NCBI GenBank assembly: GCA_017502065.1
Contig: JAFVVU010000252.1
Span: 1 to 6,989, forward strand
Origin: Clostridia bacterium
GTDB taxonomy: Bacteria > Bacillota > Clostridia > RUG12999
DNA: 6,989 bases
Direction: 5' to 3'
The position numbers were made by a program, and so were the translations under genes. This document shows, piece after piece, positions 6,352 to 6,989 of the stretch (position 1 is the first letter of the stretch; the number at the start of each line of letters is the position of its first letter). Under the pieces are notes generated by a model. That model was not told the DNA's origin and searched no databases. It saw nothing but the letters and a program-made list of their open reading frames with translations.

Positions 6352-6989
6352 ATGATTAAAATAACAGATGTAAGAGTTAATCCCGGCGACAGTGCGTTTT
6401 TGCTTGATGACGGCAAAACTACAATAATGTACGATTCGGGATTCGGGTTTACGGGTTATGCCGTGGCAGATAAAATAAAAAGTATACTCGGAGAAAGAAA
6501 GCTCGATTATATTTTCCTTACTCATTCGCATTATGACCATGCGTACGGTGCGGCATATGCACTTGAATACTGGCCGGATGCAAAGGTTGTTGCAGGGGAA
6601 TATGCAACAAAAATATTTGCAAAGCCTACCGCAAAAGCGGTTATGCGTGACCTTGATTCCAAGTTTGCAAAAACCTGCGGTGTTGATACTTATGAAGATA
6701 AAATTGACAATCTTCGTGTGGATATTCCGGTAGCAGAGGGTGACAGTGTAAAGGCGGGCAATATGGAATTTACTGTAATAAACTTGCCGGGACACACGAA
6801 ATGCTCAGTCGGATATTACTGCAAAGCGGAAAAGCTTCTTTTAAGCTGTGAAACCATAGGCGTTTTCAACGGCAAGGACGATGTTGTGCCGTCAGTACTT
6901 GTGGGATATAATATGGCGCTTGAATCTATTGATAAAGTGCTTAAACTTGATATTGAAAAGGTGCTTGCACCGCATTATGGAATCCTTAC
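6352..6989 (+). CDS. MBL-fold metallo-hydrolase (3' end outside window)
   Basis: The first 212 residues of a metallo-beta-lactamase-fold hydrolase are visible, open to the window edge. Metal-binding motifs appear in the usual order: THSHYDH (57-63, with His58, His60, Asp62 and His63), LPGHTKCSVGYY (145-156, His148), LLSCETIG (163-170) and APHYG (206-210, His208). The bridging position that usually reads GDT has Glu167 in CET. The early strand block TIMYDSG (24-30) is also typical. No export signal is seen, so it acts in the cytoplasm. GGGGAG lies seven bases before the ATG, and the gene follows the M81 gene by 13 bases, so they are co-transcribed. The substrate is unknown; quorum-type lactones, thioesters, phosphodiesters and amides are all handled by this superfamily. 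The spacing between the last two metal motifs (about 40 residues) resembles small-molecule hydrolases rather than RNases. Confidence 0.92.
   Translation, partial: MIKITDVRVNPGDSAFLLDDGKTTIMYDSGFGFTGYAVADKIKSILGERKLDYIFLTHSHYDHAYGAAYALEYWPDAKVVAGEYATKIFAKPTAKAVMRDLDSKFAKTCGVDTYEDKIDNLRVDIPVAEGDSVKAGNMEFTVINLPGHTKCSVGYYCKAEKLLLSCETIGVFNGKDDVVPSVLVGYNMALESIDKVLKLDIEKVLAPHYGIL

Noticed and set aside
6331..6795. Minus-strand 154-codon frame opposite the MBL gene
   Set aside because: The plus frame has intact MBL metal motifs and a good ribosome binding site; the minus frame is cysteine/histidine-rich shadow sequence with no promoter or recognisable domain.

Overview
The window looks like a piece of a low-to-mid GC Firmicutes chromosome, most likely a Clostridia/Eubacteriales gut-type organism. 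The reasons are an AT-rich sequence, a Gram-positive-type 5S rRNA, strong AGGAGG-type Shine-Dalgarno sites, near-consensus TTGACA/TATAAT promoters, stem-loop/T-tract terminators, and a DUF2975-HTH-DUF4173 membrane operon typical of that phylum. I see no CRISPR array, insertion sequence, prophage gene or tRNA.

Layout. (1) Positions 1-267 are the tail of a plus-strand rRNA operon: the 23S-5S spacer with a small hairpin, a complete 5S rRNA, and a terminator. (2) Positions 271-2726 are a compact minus-strand operon, converging on the rRNA operon and sharing its terminator. In transcription order it encodes a four-helix DUF2975 membrane protein, a 67-residue Cro/CI-type HTH regulator and a large polytopic DUF4173 membrane protein. 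It is driven by a perfect-consensus promoter at 2759-2787. The genes are joined by stop codons that overlap the next ribosome binding site, so they are probably translationally coupled. (3) Positions 2736-2986 are a divergent intergenic region that also carries a strong plus-strand terminator with no obvious gene in front of it. (4) Positions 2987-4297 encode a GT-C (family 39-like) membrane glycosyltransferase. Its 3' end contains a near-perfect promoter for the next gene. (5) Positions 4340-4723 encode a 127-residue protein that I read as a possible DUF1874 (STIV B116 / AcrIII-1 fold) relative lacking the catalytic histidine; a terminator follows. (6) Positions 4836-6989 are a two-gene operon with its own promoter: an M81 (microcystinase C/MlrC-like) metallopeptidase and a metallo-beta-lactamase-fold hydrolase that runs off the window.

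How the genes work together. The minus-strand trio probably forms an autoregulated membrane/regulator unit of unknown physiological role. The last two genes probably act in one hydrolytic pathway, with two different metal-dependent hydrolases acting on an unknown small amide, peptide or lactone substrate. The glycosyltransferase and the small DUF1874-like protein each look like separately controlled genes. The observations most worth following up are the in-frame internal ribosome binding site in the DUF4173 gene (a likely gene fusion or frameshift), the catalytic-residue loss in the DUF1874-like protein, the orphan terminator (possible small RNA), and the M81-MBL pairing.
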